Of a DNA stretch of 64,000 nt, positions 29,313-38,809 are shown piece by piece. The translations under genes were made by a program, and so were the position numbers. The notes under the pieces were generated by a model, which saw only the letters and a list, made by a program, of their open reading frames with translations, had not been told where the DNA came from and did no database searches. How positions within the stretch are numbered: the stretch's first letter is position 1; each line of letters starts with the position of its first letter. This stretch comes from Bacteroidetes bacterium GWC2_46_850 (GTDB lineage Bacteria > Bacteroidota > Bacteroidia > Bacteroidales > Dysgonomonadaceae): positions 141,633 to 205,632 of the forward strand of contig MENQ01000016.1 in assembly GCA_001768325.1 (NCBI GenBank), written 5' to 3'.

Positions 29313-30185
29313 ATGGCATTATCCATGACGGGATACGGCAAGGCGGTAGCCGAACTCCCCAACAAAAAAGTTACAATAGAGATAAAATCGTTGAACAGCA
29401 AGCAATTTGATCTGTTCACCCGACTCCCTGTCATTTACCGCGAGAAGGAGATCGCCCTGCGTAATACACTGGCAAACCGGCTGGAACGCGGCAAGGTAGA
29501 TCTCTCCATGAATGTGGAGGTAATTTCCAAAGATGTATCTTCCAGGATCGATCACCAGATTGTGGGTCAGTATCATCGGGAAATAAGTGATATGGCGCTC
29601 GAATTGAATATTCCTCAGCCAGAGGAGTGGTTCTCGTTGTTACTTCGTCTGCCTGATGTAATGAAACAGGAGACGGAAGCATTGGGTGAAGAAGAATGGA
29701 GCACCATAGAAACCGCAATCAACCGTGCCGTGGATGAAGTAATCGCTTTCCGCAAACAGGAGGGAAAGATGCTGACCAGGGTGTTGGCGGAGAAAATCCA
29801 GTTGATCCGCTCTTTACTGGCAGAAGTGGAACCTTTTGAGTCTGAACGAATGGAGAAAATCAAAAACCGTATTTATGATGGCTTGACTAACCTGGAGGGC
29901 ATAGAATATGATAAAAATCGTTTCGAACAGGAGATGATATACTATATTGAGAAACTCGATGTGAACGAGGAGAAGACCCGTCTTGCGCATCATCTCGATT
30001 ACTTTTCCGAAACACTATCCGATAGCCGTTCCCAAGGAAAAAAACTGGGTTTCATTGCTCAGGAGATCGGGCGTGAGATCAACACACTCGGCTCAAAATC
30101 AAACCAATCGGGGATGCAACGTATTGTGGTGCAGATGAAGGATGAGCTGGAACAGATCAAAGAACAGATATTAAATATATTGTAG
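29313..30185 (+). CDS. YicC/YloC family endoribonuclease
   Basis: MALSMTGYGKAVAELPNKKVTIEIKSLNSKQFDLFTRLP; C-terminal LGSKSNQSGMQRIVVQMKDELEQIKEQILNIL. Confidence 0.92.
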   Translation: MALSMTGYGKAVAELPNKKVTIEIKSLNSKQFDLFTRLPVIYREKEIALRNTLANRLERGKVDLSMNVEVISKDVSSRIDHQIVGQYHREISDMALELNIPQPEEWFSLLLRLPDVMKQETEALGEEEWSTIETAINRAVDEVIAFRKQEGKMLTRVLAEKIQLIRSLLAEVEPFESERMEKIKNRIYDGLTNLEGIEYDKNRFEQEMIYYIEKLDVNEEKTRLAHHLDYFSETLSDSRSQGKKLGFIAQEIGREINTLGSKSNQSGMQRIVVQMKDELEQIKEQILNIL

Positions 30186-30235
30186 CAACAAGTGACCGCA
30201 CACAAACCGGTATGTTGTCCGAACACATAGAGGCA

Positions 30236-30799
30236 ATGGCAAAACTAATCATATTTTCAGCTCCGTCGGGTGCGGGCAAATCCACGCTCGTCAGGTACCT
30301 GCTGGCCCAGGAATTAAATCTTCAGTTTTCCATTTCGGCTACCAGCCGCCTCCCCCGAGGTGAAGAGAAGAATGGTGTGGAATATCATTTTCTCTCTCCT
30401 GATGAATTTCGGAAACGAATTGCCAACAAAGAATTTCTCGAATTTGAAGAGGTTTACACCGACAAGTTCTATGGTACGCTGAAAAGCGAAGTAGACCGCA
30501 TTCTGGGAGAAGGCAAGAATGTGGTCTTCGATGTGGATTGCATTGGCGGGTTAAACATTAAAAAGATCTATGGTGAGCAGGCACTAAGCATCTTTGTGAT
30601 GCCTCCCTCGGTGGAGGTTTTGCGTGAACGGCTTGAAAAGCGAGGTACCGATACGCCGCAGGTAATTGAAAACCGACTGGCAAAGGCCGAATATGAGATG
30701 AGTTTTGCATCGCAGTTCGATGTGGTCGTATGTAACGACGACTTCGACCGGGCAAAAGATGAAGTACTGACACTGGTATCCAATTTTATTCAGGAATAA
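30236..30799 (+). CDS. gmk: guanylate kinase
   Basis: MAKLIIFSAPSGAGKSTLVRYLL; SRLPRGEEKNGVEYHFLS; P-loop and GMP-binding motifs. Confidence 0.95.
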   Translation: MAKLIIFSAPSGAGKSTLVRYLLAQELNLQFSISATSRLPRGEEKNGVEYHFLSPDEFRKRIANKEFLEFEEVYTDKFYGTLKSEVDRILGEGKNVVFDVDCIGGLNIKKIYGEQALSIFVMPPSVEVLRERLEKRGTDTPQVIENRLAKAEYEMSFASQFDVVVCNDDFDRAKDEVLTLVSNFIQE

Positions 30800-30802
30800 G
30801 CG

Positions 30803-31726
30803 ATGTCATACAAAGCAGTTATCCTCTTTTTTACGGCACTGCTCTTCTCTGTTACGTTACCAGCCGGAACACTGCTGAAAGAAACACGTGTCTTTGCAGA
30901 GAGGGAAGGTACCCCGTTGAAACTCGACATATACAAAACCGACTCTGCAACCATCCTTCCTCAACCCTGTCTGGTGTTTGTGTTTGGTGGTGGATTCAAG
31001 GAGGGAACACGTGATGCCAGACTCTATCTCCCCTATTTTCATTATTTTGCCACAAAAGGATATACCGTAGTCTCTATCGATTACCGTCTTGGAATGAAAG
31101 GGAGGGAAGCTCCCGGCATCCTGAACCACAAACCGCTGCAGCAGGCGATAGAAATGGCGGTGGCAGATCTTTATCTCGCTACAAACTATCTGCTGACCCA
31201 GGCAGATGAACTGAATATTGATCCCTCGCTCATTATCCTCAGTGGATCGAGCGCGGGTGCCATCACGGTGTTGCAGGCAGATTACATGGAACGCGACCAC
31301 AATCCTGCGGCCGACGTACTACCGGATGATTTCCGGTATGCCGGTGTCATATCTTTTGCAGGCGGCATCTTCAGCAAAGAGGGATTGCCCTCTTATTCGC
31401 AACGACCTGCTCCCACCCTTTTCTTTCATGGCAGTGCCGACAAGCTGGTGCCTTACAACAATACCCGTTTATTTAAACTGGGCATGTTCGGTTCCAGAGC
31501 ACTCACGAAACGATTCAGGAGTGAGCGGTATCCCTATATTTTTTATATCATGGAAGAAATAGGTCACGAAGTGTCGGAATATCCAATGAAAGAATTTTTG
31601 CCTGAGATAGAACAATTTATCAACGACTTCGTGTTCGATCGCAAACAGTGGATGCAGGAGATCTACTTTAAAGACATGCTCCGTTCATCGGAACCATCTA
31701 ACACGCCAGCGAACTATTACAACTGA
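30803..31726 (+). CDS. secreted alpha/beta hydrolase
   Basis: 307 aa; signal peptide; CLVFVFGGGFKEG oxyanion motif and nucleophile elbow LSGSSAGAI. Confidence 0.8.
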   Translation: MSYKAVILFFTALLFSVTLPAGTLLKETRVFAEREGTPLKLDIYKTDSATILPQPCLVFVFGGGFKEGTRDARLYLPYFHYFATKGYTVVSIDYRLGMKGREAPGILNHKPLQQAIEMAVADLYLATNYLLTQADELNIDPSLIILSGSSAGAITVLQADYMERDHNPAADVLPDDFRYAGVISFAGGIFSKEGLPSYSQRPAPTLFFHGSADKLVPYNNTRLFKLGMFGSRALTKRFRSERYPYIFYIMEEIGHEVSEYPMKEFLPEIEQFINDFVFDRKQWMQEIYFKDMLRSSEPSNTPANYYN

Positions 31727-31727
31727 T

Positions 31728-32639
31728 ATGCAAAAATACATCGAGAAATATCTGCTCCCCGTCGCGATGATCCTGGGGATCACCTTTCACAAACAGCTTG
31801 CTATTTTCTCACCGGTTATACCCTACCTGCTCTCGCTCATGCTCTTTATTACCTATTGCCGGGTAAGCTGGAGCGATATCAGGCTGACCAAATTCCATTA
31901 CATTTTGCTGGCCATTCAATATTTGGGAAGTGCGCTGGTTTATCTGGTGTTGCGACAGTTTAACGAAGTTTTGGCCCAAGCGGCCATGATTTGTGTGCTG
32001 ACCGCCACGGCCACTTCGGCACCAGTTGTAGCCGGACTCCTCGGAGGAAGCATCTCCGTGACGGCGGCCTATTCCATCATCAGTAATCTTTCTGTCGCTT
32101 TTATTGCTCCCCTTTTTCTGTCCGTCATCGGGGAAAGCAACGTGGAAGTATCCCTTGCCTCCTCCTTCTGGCATATTTTGCTGAAAGTGATGCCCATTCT
32201 CGTCGTTCCTTTTCTGGTGGCCTTTCTTCTACAGAAAACCGCTCCCCGAATACATAAAAAAATACGGTCTGCCCAGATCATCTCCTTCTATCTGTGGGCA
32301 GCCGCACTCACCGTGGTGATCGGCAATGTAACACAATATGTTCGTTTGCAGGACGACGGCAACTATACCCTGGAGGTAATCATCGCCGCCACCTCGTTGC
32401 TGATTTGTCTCTTCCAGTTCTTTTTTGGCAGAAAGATCGGCAGCCAGTTCGGGTGGACCGTTGCCGGCGGACAGGGGTTGGGACAAAAGAACACCGTGCT
32501 TGCCATCTGGCTCACCCAGACATATCTGAATCCGTTGGCAACCCTCGGACCAGGAACTTATGTGCTTTGGCAGAACCTGGTCAACTCATGGCAGATATGG
32601 CGGCATGCGAAGAGGAAAGAAAACTCAGATTTTTCCTAA
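31728..32639 (+). CDS. bile acid:sodium symporter-like membrane transporter
   Basis: 303 aa multi-TM; TATATSAPVVAGLLGGSISVTAAYSIISNLSVAFIAPLFLS resembles the BASS fold. Confidence 0.65.
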   Translation: MQKYIEKYLLPVAMILGITFHKQLAIFSPVIPYLLSLMLFITYCRVSWSDIRLTKFHYILLAIQYLGSALVYLVLRQFNEVLAQAAMICVLTATATSAPVVAGLLGGSISVTAAYSIISNLSVAFIAPLFLSVIGESNVEVSLASSFWHILLKVMPILVVPFLVAFLLQKTAPRIHKKIRSAQIISFYLWAAALTVVIGNVTQYVRLQDDGNYTLEVIIAATSLLICLFQFFFGRKIGSQFGWTVAGGQGLGQKNTVLAIWLTQTYLNPLATLGPGTYVLWQNLVNSWQIWRHAKRKENSDFS

Positions 32640-33602
32640 AATCCGATCCATGACATGATTAGTTCGAATGGCGGTGGTACCCGTACTCAAGGGAAGGATG
32701 CTCCCGCCGTTCAGATAATTCACAACACTTTGAATCAAATAATACTGGATATTTTCGGGATTCTCTTCCCGTAATTCCTGCGTTCCTTCGGATGATTCCA
32801 AAAGGATGGGTGAAAAATCGAACGTAGAAAAGGAAAGTTTTCCCTTTGTGCCGATTATGTCGATGCGGTCGGTACGGGTATCTTTCGGGGCGATAAAGCT
32901 CCAGCTACCACTGCCCAGCATACCCGACTGAAAACGAAAGGCAGCAGTGACCGTATCCTCCACATCATAAAGTCCCCCCACATTGGCAGCAAAGCCGTGC
33001 ACATCGGAAATCTCTCCAAACAGATAATCAAGCAAATCGAATTGGTGGGAAGCAAGGTCGTAAAAGTAACCAGCTCCGGCAATCTCCTTTTTTACCCGCC
33101 AGGACAGGTTGCTCCGATCATTATCTGTCGCATAAGGCGGAATGGAAAAACGTATTTGAACGGTGGAGATTTTACCCAATAGATCATCATCTATCAATTG
33201 TTTCACCCTAAGAAAATAAGGTAGTGTCCTACGATAATAAGCCACAAAGCAGGGAATACTGGTCTCCGCAGAAACACGGTTCATTTGAAGACACTCCTCA
33301 TAGGAGGCAGCCATCGGCTTTTCCACATAGACCGGTTTACCGGCCTTCATGGCGGCAATGGCATATTCCGCGTGAGAACCGGGAGGCGTTGCCACATACA
33401 CAGCATTTACCTGTGGATCATTAATCAGATCCAGTGCGTTGTTGTACCACTTTCCGATTCCATGACGCTGCGCGTAGTCTTTCGCCTTGTCAATGTTGCG
33501 TCGCATCACCGCGACGACATCCGATCCCTCTACCTTGCTGAAGGCCGGTCCGCTTTTTTTCTCCGTTACGTCTCCGCAACCGATAAAACCCCAGTGTATC
33601 AT
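32625..33602 (-). CDS. Gfo/Idh/MocA family oxidoreductase (no signal peptide)
   Basis: 325 aa; GFIGCGDVTEKKSGPAF, VYVATPPGSHAEYAIAAMKAGKPVYVEKPMA. Confidence 0.9.
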   Translation of the reverse strand: MIHWGFIGCGDVTEKKSGPAFSKVEGSDVVAVMRRNIDKAKDYAQRHGIGKWYNNALDLINDPQVNAVYVATPPGSHAEYAIAAMKAGKPVYVEKPMAASYEECLQMNRVSAETSIPCFVAYYRRTLPYFLRVKQLIDDDLLGKISTVQIRFSIPPYATDNDRSNLSWRVKKEIAGAGYFYDLASHQFDLLDYLFGEISDVHGFAANVGGLYDVEDTVTAAFRFQSGMLGSGSWSFIAPKDTRTDRIDIIGTKGKLSFSTFDFSPILLESSEGTQELREENPENIQYYLIQSVVNYLNGGSILPLSTGTTAIRTNHVMDRILGKI

Positions 33603-33610
33603 AATTAATG

Positions 33611-33650
33611 TGTTGATGTGTTGATGTGTTGATGTGTTGATGTGTTGATG
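33611..33650. repeat. octamer microsatellite (TGTTGATG)x5
   Basis: Five perfect adjacent copies, 8 nt upstream of the start codon of the minus-strand Gfo/Idh/MocA gene. Confidence 0.97.
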
Positions 33651-33698
33651 TAATCATTACTTACTTGCCACTGTCTTTAATAACATTCCACCACCGGA

Positions 33699-33733
33699 GC
33701 TGACTCCTGACTCCTGACAGCTAAAAGCTAAAC
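33699..33733. repeat. heptamer-period imperfect repeat, five units
   Basis: gctgact cctgact cctgaca gctaaaa gctaaac; ends 1 nt before the stop codon triplet of the minus-strand ccsBA-like gene. Confidence 0.8.
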
Positions 33734-33734
33734 C

Positions 33735-36227
33735 TCACTGTTTTGCTTTCCTGTAAGAAGCAACACCCAGTATTCCCAGCGCTGCAAATGCGACTGCAAT
33801 GTACAAAAAAACAGTAACATCGCTATCGCTTTGTCCGTAAGAATGCATCCCGCTCAGAAAATAATTCACACCGAGAAAAGTCATTAAAACGGAAGAAAAG
33901 GCGAAGACCGACAACAGGTTGAACAACCATTCACCCTGCCACTTTTTTACCAGATGGAGATGGGTGACGACAGAATATACCACGATTGTAATCAGTGCCC
34001 AGGTTTCCTTGGGATCCCATCCCCAATAACGACCCCATGACTCATTCGCCCAAATGGCTCCCAGAAAAGTGCCGATGGTCATCAGAGCAAGTCCTACCAA
34101 CAGCGATAAATTATTGATGATACTCAGCTCCCGCATACGGCAAGAGACATGCACACTTTTCTTTGAGAATGCCATGATAGTGAGGTTGGTGATACCCAGT
34201 AAAAAACTAATTCCGAAGAATCCATAAGCTGCTACAATCACAGCCACATGAAACATCAGCCAGGGTGATTTTAATACCGGCACCAGTGTATTGATCTGCG
34301 GATCCATCCAGTTGAGGCCGGAGACAAAAAGGATCACCCCACCGAAGAGAATTGCCAAAGCCAGCGTGAGGATGTTCTTGCGACCAAAGGTGAATCCTGC
34401 TACCACCGTAGCCCAGGCCACATAAACCATGGTCTCATAGGAATTACTCCAGGGTGCATAACCGGAAATATACCAACGCAGAGCCATGCCGGCGGTATGA
34501 TAAATAAAGAGTGCCACGATAAAAACGACCGCTGTAAATATTGCATTGCGAAGCCATTCACGTCTCTGCCACATTTGCATGAACGCCAGAATTAAAAGGA
34601 TCCCGCCGAAAATAAAATAACCCGTTCTGGTGCGGCTAAAGATATTCATCTGATTGTAGCGTACTTCGGCCTCAATCTTCCGGGGGTGAATGAGTGAAGC
34701 TTTGTCGTTCTGTATTTGATAGCGGGCAATCTCGTCCAGTCGTTCATCAGCTTTACTCCAATCTCCGTGCTGCAGTGCAGATTGTACTTCCGACAGATAT
34801 CGGTTGAAAATGTCAGCAATGAATAGTGAGTCCTGAGGCTGAAAATCTGCGAGATCATCGTCTGGTGCGTACCAGGTATGAGACGGATCGTCCGGACTCG
34901 GAAAGATACCCGGCATGCTATGACTAATCAGTTGATAAACAATATTGATCTGTTCATCGAGTTTAATCAGATCCTTCTCTGCTGTTGTTCGTCCGACAGC
35001 AGGCCGGTGATAGATATGCTGCATTTGTGGAAGCAAACGATAGTTTCCCTCCTGGTCGAAGAAATGGTAATAAGGCGAATAATCTTTCGGCAGGTTATAC
35101 TGCAGGCTTATTTGTTCATTGGGAATGGCTATAAAGGGTACCTGCGTCCACATCCGGGGCAGGGCGAGCAGACTCAGCAGAAACTGATCGGCATTGAGAG
35201 AGCCGAAACTCTGTTCTTTATATATTTTCCGCAAAATTTCTGAGGAGAAGGTGTTCATGGGCATGACACGTCCGCGGAATTGTACCGGCAATGTACCGAA
35301 CCGGGCAGCATGATCCCGGGGAACAGTAATTTCCTGCAGTGCATGATCCAGGGATGTAACCGATAAGACCGAACTGCCCTGCGGCTCCAGCAGCTCACGG
35401 ATCAAAGAATCACTCAGATTCTCCGGATTGTTTTCCTCCGTCTCTCCAAAGGCAACGAACGGTACAATCAGCAAAGCCGCGATGAGTGTCAGTTTGCCGG
35501 CCTCCTCCCTGATCTCCCTGAGTTGTCGACCCAGCTTCCTGAAACGGGAATTCGGCATAAAGAACATCAGCAGGAAACCGACCAATAGCAACGCATAACC
35601 GCCATAAGTTATGGTACGGCCCGCCACATCTTTGTTCACTGACAGAATGGTTCCCAGCTCATCCTCGTCGTAGGAAGCCTGAAAGAACCGATATCCTTTC
35701 AGATCCAGCACGTTGTTCATAAATATCTTCGTTTCACGCACTTCCCCTTCAATATGCAGCCGCAGATTACTCTCATAGGAAGAGGGGCTCTGAGAACCGG
35801 GATATCGATGTAATTTAAAATCAATGAGCTCCAGCACAAAAGGCATTGTTTCTGTTTTGATTCCCCTGGAGGTGTACATCACCAGTTGATCTGTCTGCTC
35901 TCCTTTACGGATATGGACCTGCCCTTCCTTACCAAACAAAAATGTGGTCAGTGCTCCACCCAGTATCACAATAAGGGCAAGATGAACGACAATCATTGCC
36001 CACTTCCTGCGCTTGATGTAGTTATACCGGATCAATACCAGGAGAAAATTAATCACCAGCAGAAACTGCAACAGGATAAATAGCGGTGAGTAATATATCA
36101 GCATTTTTGCAGCCTCGGTATTCATCTGCTTCTCCACCAATGTAGCCATCGCCAGTCCTGCTGCATAGATGAGCAACAACACAATACTGGTTTTATAGGA
36201 AGACAAGGTATCTATCAGTTTATCCAT
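33735..36227 (-). CDS. ResB-CcsA fusion cytochrome c biogenesis protein
   Basis: 830 aa; N-terminal ResB-like TM region; C-terminal CcsA with WANESWGRYWGWDPKETWALIT (WWD-type motif) and many TMs. Confidence 0.88.
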   Translation of the reverse strand: MDKLIDTLSSYKTSIVLLLIYAAGLAMATLVEKQMNTEAAKMLIYYSPLFILLQFLLVINFLLVLIRYNYIKRRKWAMIVVHLALIVILGGALTTFLFGKEGQVHIRKGEQTDQLVMYTSRGIKTETMPFVLELIDFKLHRYPGSQSPSSYESNLRLHIEGEVRETKIFMNNVLDLKGYRFFQASYDEDELGTILSVNKDVAGRTITYGGYALLLVGFLLMFFMPNSRFRKLGRQLREIREEAGKLTLIAALLIVPFVAFGETEENNPENLSDSLIRELLEPQGSSVLSVTSLDHALQEITVPRDHAARFGTLPVQFRGRVMPMNTFSSEILRKIYKEQSFGSLNADQFLLSLLALPRMWTQVPFIAIPNEQISLQYNLPKDYSPYYHFFDQEGNYRLLPQMQHIYHRPAVGRTTAEKDLIKLDEQINIVYQLISHSMPGIFPSPDDPSHTWYAPDDDLADFQPQDSLFIADIFNRYLSEVQSALQHGDWSKADERLDEIARYQIQNDKASLIHPRKIEAEVRYNQMNIFSRTRTGYFIFGGILLILAFMQMWQRREWLRNAIFTAVVFIVALFIYHTAGMALRWYISGYAPWSNSYETMVYVAWATVVAGFTFGRKNILTLALAILFGGVILFVSGLNWMDPQINTLVPVLKSPWLMFHVAVIVAAYGFFGISFLLGITNLTIMAFSKKSVHVSCRMRELSIINNLSLLVGLALMTIGTFLGAIWANESWGRYWGWDPKETWALITIVVYSVVTHLHLVKKWQGEWLFNLLSVFAFSSVLMTFLGVNYFLSGMHSYGQSDSDVTVFLYIAVAFAALGILGVASYRKAKQ

Positions 36228-36263
36228 CAGTCGATTATTTTTTTGTTTACCTTTGTGTTTGAC

Positions 36264-36301
36264 TAAAATGAGCGAAAGAAATTCATCCTTCGCTCATTTT
36301 A
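36264..36301. terminator. bidirectional-looking hairpin terminator
   Basis: Perfect 13-bp stem TAAAATGAGCGAA / TTCGCTCATTTTA between the TIM-barrel gene stop (36328) and the ccsBA-like gene start (36227). Confidence 0.7.
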
Positions 36302-36327
36302 TGATGTATGTTCTACAGGAAAATGCC

Positions 36328-37242
36328 TCAGGCTTCTTCCCATTGTTTACGAAGCAGTTTCAACGCAGCGGGCACAACGATGTTGCGTTCACCCTGACAG
36401 CCACATTCAAAGCTGACATACTTATTGTACCCCAGCATCTTAAGACCGTTGAATCCATCCACATAATTGTCAGCTTCACCATCTTCACCCGGCATGCTGC
36501 GACGCTTGCGACTGGCCACATGCACATGTTGCAGATGTTCTCCCGCTGAGATAAACGCCCCCTTGTCGGAATTTTCTTCCCAGGTCATGTGCCAGAAATC
36601 GCCCATGCATTTCACACCCGGATTATTGATGTCCCGACAGATGGAAGCAGCATCGCCCACCTGTCGAAGATAGAAAGCTTCCTTACGATTCAGCGGTTCC
36701 AGGATGACGGTGGTACCATGTTGCTGCGCAAGGGTACCCATCTCATTGAACTGCTCGCAAAGGAAATCACGTGTCTCCTGCGTGTGTGGCATCACCGGCT
36801 CTTGTCGGTTAAAAGCAGGAACAATGATCACGCCTGTTGAACCGAATTCACCGGCAGCAATGATCAGTTCTGCCATCGTATCACGACATTGTTTGCGGAT
36901 GGCGGGATCGGCAGAAAGGATGAAACCGTCGAAGCCGGCACATACAGCGCTTACTTTGATGTTACGTCCTCTGAGGGCATCTTTGAATTCCTGTTTTCTC
37001 GCGAGTAAAGGTTTGCCGTGCGGTTCAAAGCCGACCACACCATGTGCTTCCATAAAATCGAACTTCTCTTTCAGGGTGGCACCGGGAGCGGTACCCTCCT
37101 GAAAAGAGATATTCAATTTTGTTTTACCGGCACCTTTGTTCTTTTTTGAACTGGCAGAAGCCACAGAATTATAACCTCCAATTGCGAGGACAGCTGAACC
37201 GGCAATGGTTGTCTGAATAAATTTTCTTCTGTCGATTGTCAT
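36328..37242 (-). CDS. Tat-exported TIM-barrel (hydroxypyruvate isomerase/sugar epimerase-like) protein
   Basis: Start MTIDRRKFIQTTIAGSAVLAIGG (Tat motif); LEPLNRKEAFYLRQVGDAASICRDINNPGVKCMGDFWHM typical of the AP-endonuclease-2/TIM barrel family. Confidence 0.82.
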   Translation of the reverse strand: MTIDRRKFIQTTIAGSAVLAIGGYNSVASASSKKNKGAGKTKLNISFQEGTAPGATLKEKFDFMEAHGVVGFEPHGKPLLARKQEFKDALRGRNIKVSAVCAGFDGFILSADPAIRKQCRDTMAELIIAAGEFGSTGVIIVPAFNRQEPVMPHTQETRDFLCEQFNEMGTLAQQHGTTVILEPLNRKEAFYLRQVGDAASICRDINNPGVKCMGDFWHMTWEENSDKGAFISAGEHLQHVHVASRKRRSMPGEDGEADNYVDGFNGLKMLGYNKYVSFECGCQGERNIVVPAALKLLRKQWEEA

Positions 37243-37249
37243 GATCTGC

Positions 37250-38629
37250 TTATTTTTTTGCACTTCCAGGTACGGGCGCGGTAAATCCGGCCATATCCAT
37301 CTTGCCGATATTCAGGTCGGCAGGCGTATAATCCAGTGGCGACGCCGTCACGGCATCCCATGTTGTTTCCTGTCCCGTATAGGCAGACTCACGTCCCATG
37401 ATAGCAGCCAAATTAGATACTGCTGTTTCGGAAGCTTGTTCAATGGGTTTGTTACTACGGATACAGTTAATCAGATTCACATGTTCCAATGTGTAGGGGT
37501 CGGTCTGTTGAAAATTGGTTTTCTCTGCATCACCGTCATACTGCCAGATTACATTTCCGGCCAGGTCTTTGATAACATGTCCACCCTGGCTCGACCAAGA
37601 TCCTTTGGTACCTTGGATAAACTCACTCACATTGTTGGCACAACCGTCTATCTGGCGACACATGCTATGCAGATGAATGCCATTTTCCATGGTGAAGTCG
37701 ATACTGAAGTTATCATACTGATCACCTGTTACACGACGGTGGCGTGAGCCAAAGCCTACGGCGCTTACCGGTTTCAGACCGGAGAACCAGGTGAATACAT
37801 CGATGTTGTGCACATGCTGCTCCACAATATGGTCTCCCGAGAGCCACTTCCAGTTCACCCAGTCGCGCACCATAAATTCAAAATCACTCCACTGTGGCTG
37901 TCTTTCACGATACCAGAGCATGCTCTGGTTCCAGTATACCGTTCCACCGGTGATCTCACCAATGGCACCGTTCATAATCTGTTTATAGGATTCCACATAA
38001 CTGCGCTGGTGGTGGCGTTGTGTTCCGGTAACAACACTCAGGCTCTTTGCCTGGGCCTGTTTGGCAGCAGCCACGATGGTACGGTAACCTGCCGCATCCA
38101 CACAGATGGGTTTTTCAAGGAAACAGTGGATATTCTTTTCTACGGCATACTTAAAATGTTCAGCACGGAAAAAGGGAGGTGTTGCATCAATCAGCACATC
38201 GATACCACTGTCAATTACCTGTTTGTAGGCATCCAATCCCACAAATCGTTTTTCGGTTGGAATATCGATATTCTTTTCCGACTTTAGTTTGTCGCCAAGA
38301 CTGTCGACTCTGTCCTGGAACACGTCGCCCAGCGCCACAATGGTGACCCCATTGGCGGCATTCAAAAAGTTTATGGCAGCACCCGATCCGCGACCTCCGC
38401 AGCCTACGACACCCGCTTTGATCTCTTTGCCGTCGGCAGCCAAATCGGGAAGTTCCGGAATGTAATAGCTCCCGGGTTCTTTTAAAGGGGTGTTGGCACC
38501 TTTACTTTTTTCTGATCCGCTACAGGATGTCAACAGACCTGCAGAGCCTGTTCCAATGACTCCTACGGCCCCTGCTACGGCAGAGGTTTTCAGGAATGAT
38601 CTTCTGGTTACGTTGTTCTCTTTTTTCAT
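37250..38629 (-). CDS. Tat-exported Gfo/Idh/MocA family oxidoreductase, likely lipoprotein
   Basis: 459 aa; NNVTRRSFLKTSAVAGAVGVIGTGSAGLLTSCSGS (Tat plus lipobox); KAGVVGCGGRGSGAAINFLNAA; HCFLEKPICVDAAGYR. Confidence 0.9.
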   Translation of the reverse strand: MKKENNVTRRSFLKTSAVAGAVGVIGTGSAGLLTSCSGSEKSKGANTPLKEPGSYYIPELPDLAADGKEIKAGVVGCGGRGSGAAINFLNAANGVTIVALGDVFQDRVDSLGDKLKSEKNIDIPTEKRFVGLDAYKQVIDSGIDVLIDATPPFFRAEHFKYAVEKNIHCFLEKPICVDAAGYRTIVAAAKQAQAKSLSVVTGTQRHHQRSYVESYKQIMNGAIGEITGGTVYWNQSMLWYRERQPQWSDFEFMVRDWVNWKWLSGDHIVEQHVHNIDVFTWFSGLKPVSAVGFGSRHRRVTGDQYDNFSIDFTMENGIHLHSMCRQIDGCANNVSEFIQGTKGSWSSQGGHVIKDLAGNVIWQYDGDAEKTNFQQTDPYTLEHVNLINCIRSNKPIEQASETAVSNLAAIMGRESAYTGQETTWDAVTASPLDYTPADLNIGKMDMAGFTAPVPGSAKK

Positions 38630-38778
38630 ACGATTTTAATTTTTTTACATGATTGAGTATGGAACTCGCGAGGATTTTGTTCTCGTATAAAATGATGTTT
38701 ACGCTCGTTTCACCTCAATTGATTGTTTTAGGATATTATTTATTTATTGGTTGTTTGATTTCAGCGACCAGTTTCTAT

Positions 38779-38806
38779 TCTTGTATCTTGTAACTTGCGT
38801 CTTGTG
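38779..38806. repeat. heptamer-period imperfect repeat, four units
   Basis: tcttgta tcttgta acttgcg tcttgtg; lies 3 nt from the stop codon triplet of the NapC-SUMF1 gene. Confidence 0.8.
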
Positions 38807-38809
38807 CAA

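Noticed and set aside
33611-33650. Possible CRISPR-like array
   Set aside because: Contiguous octamer repeats without spacers; a microsatellite, not CRISPR. No cas genes seen.
36248-36255. TACCTTTG box on plus strand before the 36264-36301 hairpin, possible small RNA
   Set aside because: No -33 TTTG at proper spacing and transcript would be only a terminator hairpin; likely fortuitous.
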